A stretch of 16,520 bases of DNA, taken from positions 1 to 16,520 of the forward strand of contig CAZFIO010000026.1 in assembly GCA_964519585.1 (NCBI GenBank), written 5' to 3'. Under the pieces are notes generated by a model. The model made no database searches and had not been told where the DNA came from. It saw nothing but the letters and a program-made list of their open reading frames with translations. The DNA comes from CAZFIO01 sp964519585 (GTDB taxonomy: Bacteria > Bacillota > Clostridia > Tissierellales > Tissierellaceae). Position numbers and translations under genes: made by a program. The first letter of the stretch is position 1. Each line of letters opens with the position of its first letter. This document shows positions 14,895-16,520 of the stretch, piece by piece.

Positions 14895-14924
14895 AAAAAA
14901 AAGACTCACAGATATTTGTGAGCC
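14895..14924 (-). terminator. intrinsic terminator or attenuator between clpX and lon
   Basis: GGCTCACA pairs with TGTGAGTC (8 positions, one G-U) around a six-base loop, followed by eight consecutive Ts. It begins two bases after the clpX stop and only about 22 bases before the lon ATG, so lon needs readthrough or a promoter inside clpX. Confidence 0.85.
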
Positions 14925-14925
14925 T

Positions 14926-16206
14926 TTAAGATGCAGATTCCTCATTTTCTGAATTCTTTGCCCTAGATCTTTTTTTAATATCTGATAATACAAGCGTGGG
15001 CTTACCTTTTCTTTCAATTGTTTCCTTTGTAATCAAACATTTTTCCACATCTGTCCTAGATGGGATCTCATACATAATCTCCAGCATACTATCTTCTATA
15101 ATACTTCTTAAGCCCCTTGCACCTGTCTTTCTTTTTAAGGCCTTTTTAGCTATAAGCTTTAGGGCTTCTTGGTCAAATTCTAGATCTACCTTTTCCATGG
15201 CAAACAATTCTTTGTATTGTTTTACAAGGGCATTTTTCGGCTCTGTTAATATTTTTACCAGGGCATCTTCATTTAATTCCTCTAAGGTTGCTACCACAGG
15301 TAGTCTTCCTACAAATTCTGGAATTAAACCATATTTCAATAAATCTTCTGGCTCCAAGTCTTTCAGAAGCTCACCAACATTTTTCTCATCCCTGCTTTGG
15401 ATTTCTGCTCCAAAGCCCATAGTGTTCTTGCCTACCCTATGTTGAATAATCTTATCCAAACCGTCAAAGGCACCTGCTACTATAAAGAGGATGTTTGTTG
15501 TATCTACCTGGATAAATTCCTGATGAGGATGTTTCCTACCCCCCTGGGGTGGAACATTTGCTATAGTTCCTTCAAGAATTTTCAAAAGTGCTTGCTGTAC
15601 ACCTTCCCCACTTACGTCTCGGGTAATAGATGGATTTTCTGACTTTCGAGCAATCTTATCTATCTCATCTATATAGATTATACCCTTTTCAGCCCTTTCT
15701 ATATCATAATCGGCTGCCTGAATAAGCTTCAGTATTATATTTTCAACATCCTCACCAACATATCCAGCTTCAGTTAAGGATGTAGCATCTGCAATTGTAA
15801 AGGGCACATCAAGTATCCTAGCCAAGGTTTGAGCAAGTAGAGTTTTTCCTGAACCTGTTGGCCCAATCATAACTATATTACTTTTTTGAAGCTCAACATC
15901 CTTGTTTTTAGTGACCTTCCTGTTTATTCTTTTATAATGGTTATAAACTGCAACAGCTAAAGTTCTTTTTGCCCTATCTTGTTGAATAACATAATCATCC
16001 AGGGTTTCCTTGATTTTAGACGGTGTAGGTACTTCACCTACATCGTAATCATAGCTTTCTATAAATTCCTCTTCGATTATTTCCTGGCACAGCTCGATAC
16101 ATTCGTTACAAATATATACATTTGGGCCAGCTATTAACCTACGGACTTGGTCCTGGGCTTTACCACAAAAAGAACAACGAAGCTGTCTATCTTCATTCTT
16201 TGACAT
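14926..16206 (-). CDS. clpX: ATP-dependent Clp protease ATP-binding subunit ClpX
   Basis: A 426-residue AAA+ unfoldase that feeds tagged proteins to ClpP. The N-terminal zinc domain has Cys11, Cys14, Cys33 and Cys36 (CSFC...CNEC). Walker A is GPTGSGKT (115-122), the pore loop GYVG (148-151), Walker B IIYIDEID (176-183), and the RKH loop GRKHPHQ (223-229). The ClpP-docking tripeptide, usually Ile-Gly-Phe, reads Met-Gly-Phe (263-265). The C-terminal small domain has the sensor-2 segment KTGARGLRSIIED. Length is normal. GAGGTGATATAGG precedes the ATG. It follows clpP by 16 bases, so the two are one transcription unit, ending at the hairpin before lon. Confidence 0.97.
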   Translation of the reverse strand: MSKNEDRQLRCSFCGKAQDQVRRLIAGPNVYICNECIELCQEIIEEEFIESYDYDVGEVPTPSKIKETLDDYVIQQDRAKRTLAVAVYNHYKRINRKVTKNKDVELQKSNIVMIGPTGSGKTLLAQTLARILDVPFTIADATSLTEAGYVGEDVENIILKLIQAADYDIERAEKGIIYIDEIDKIARKSENPSITRDVSGEGVQQALLKILEGTIANVPPQGGRKHPHQEFIQVDTTNILFIVAGAFDGLDKIIQHRVGKNTMGFGAEIQSRDEKNVGELLKDLEPEDLLKYGLIPEFVGRLPVVATLEELNEDALVKILTEPKNALVKQYKELFAMEKVDLEFDQEALKLIAKKALKRKTGARGLRSIIEDSMLEIMYEIPSRTDVEKCLITKETIERKGKPTLVLSDIKKRSRAKNSENEESAS

Positions 16207-16222
16207 ATCCTATATCACCTCT

Positions 16223-16520
16223 TTATTTGGCTGAAACAACTACCTCATCTATTATACCATACTTTACGGCTTCTTCAGGGGTCATATGATAATCCCTGTC
16301 TGTATCTTTGGCAATCTTTTCAAAAGGTTGCCCTGTTCTTTCACTTAGGATCCTATTAATTCTTTCCCTAATTTCAAGAATTTTTTCAGCCTGTATCCTA
16401 ATATCTTCCGCCTGACCTTGGGCACCACCTAAAGGTTGGTGGATCATAATGTCAGAGTTTGGAAGTGAAAATCTTTTACCCTTTGGTCCTGCAGCAAGTA
16501 GGAAAGCCCACATACTAGCT
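16223..16520 (-). CDS. clpP: ATP-dependent Clp protease proteolytic subunit ClpP (partial, 3' half)
   Basis: The last 98 codons of clpP; the rest lies beyond the right edge. It is the serine peptidase ring that partners ClpX. The visible part starts at ASMWAFLLAAG, the catalytic Ser being in Ala-Ser-Met, then has IMIHQPLGGAQGQ with the catalytic His and the C-terminal TGQPFEKIAKDTDRDY segment with the likely catalytic Asp. The head domain and stem are as expected for ClpP. One odd residue: families nearly always have Ser-Met-Gly, while this reads Ser-Met-Trp (ATG TGG). The gene ends 16 bases before clpX and is cotranscribed with it. Confidence 0.95.
   Translation of the reverse strand, partial: ASMWAFLLAAGPKGKRFSLPNSDIMIHQPLGGAQGQAEDIRIQAEKILEIRERINRILSERTGQPFEKIAKDTDRDYHMTPEEAVKYGIIDEVVVSAK

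Noticed and set aside
14996..15445. A 149-codon plus-strand open frame opposite clpX
   Set aside because: It lies wholly antisense to a well-supported clpX, has no ribosome site that I can support and no recognisable protein; it is a composition effect.
1..16520. CRISPR array, tRNA/rRNA, insertion sequence or prophage
   Set aside because: No regularly spaced repeats, no cloverleaf-like sequence and no transposase, integrase or phage-type gene was seen on either strand.

Overview
The window is AT-rich, with Shine-Dalgarno (SD) sites close to the Bacillota consensus, GTG starts and many U-tailed intrinsic terminators. Family content (clpP-clpX-lon-engB order, TypA, a GerMN lipoprotein, a DUF3798 transporter, rubredoxin, an RsbW-type protein) points to an anaerobic, low-GC Clostridia-class organism, perhaps Tissierellales-like. 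That placement is inference. All large genes lie on the minus strand. Three very small genes lie on the plus strand, in gaps between minus-strand genes.

Layout, left to right in window coordinates (minus-strand transcription runs right to left). Positions 1-4064 hold an ABC importer operon: a DUF3798 substrate-binding lipoprotein, a double-domain ATPase and two permeases, the second cut by the window edge. It has a textbook sigma-A promoter (4185-4213), a 12-bp palindrome over the -35, and a terminator-like hairpin between the binding protein and the ATPase. Positions 4295-5113 encode a TM1586-type nitroreductase-family protein. At 5301-5402 a 33-residue Gln/Lys-only-type peptide gene sits on the plus strand and shares a bidirectional terminator with the GerMN lipoprotein at 5457-6509. 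At 6596-7321 is a HAD-IB phosphatase. At 7551-7649 is a 32-residue single-membrane-span peptide gene (plus) sharing a terminator with the cardiolipin synthase at 7677-9134, which forms an operon with typA (9154-10971).

Positions 11131-11828 hold a divergent pair: an RsbW/SpoIIAB-type anti-sigma kinase (minus) and a rubredoxin (plus). Their shared spacer contains two divergent promoters of the sigma-B form, GTTTAT-N14-GGGTAA and GTTTAA-N14-GGGTAA. This is the most informative regulatory structure in the window. It suggests that a sigma-B-like general stress system controls both its own anti-sigma protein and an oxygen-defence electron carrier.

Positions 11938-16520 hold the protein quality-control block clpP(partial)-clpX-lon-engB. 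lon and engB overlap. A strong hairpin plus U8 tract sits between clpX and lon, which implies attenuated readthrough or a separate lon promoter. The ClpP fragment has Trp where the residue two after the catalytic Ser is normally Gly. No tRNA, rRNA, CRISPR array, insertion sequence or prophage gene was seen.
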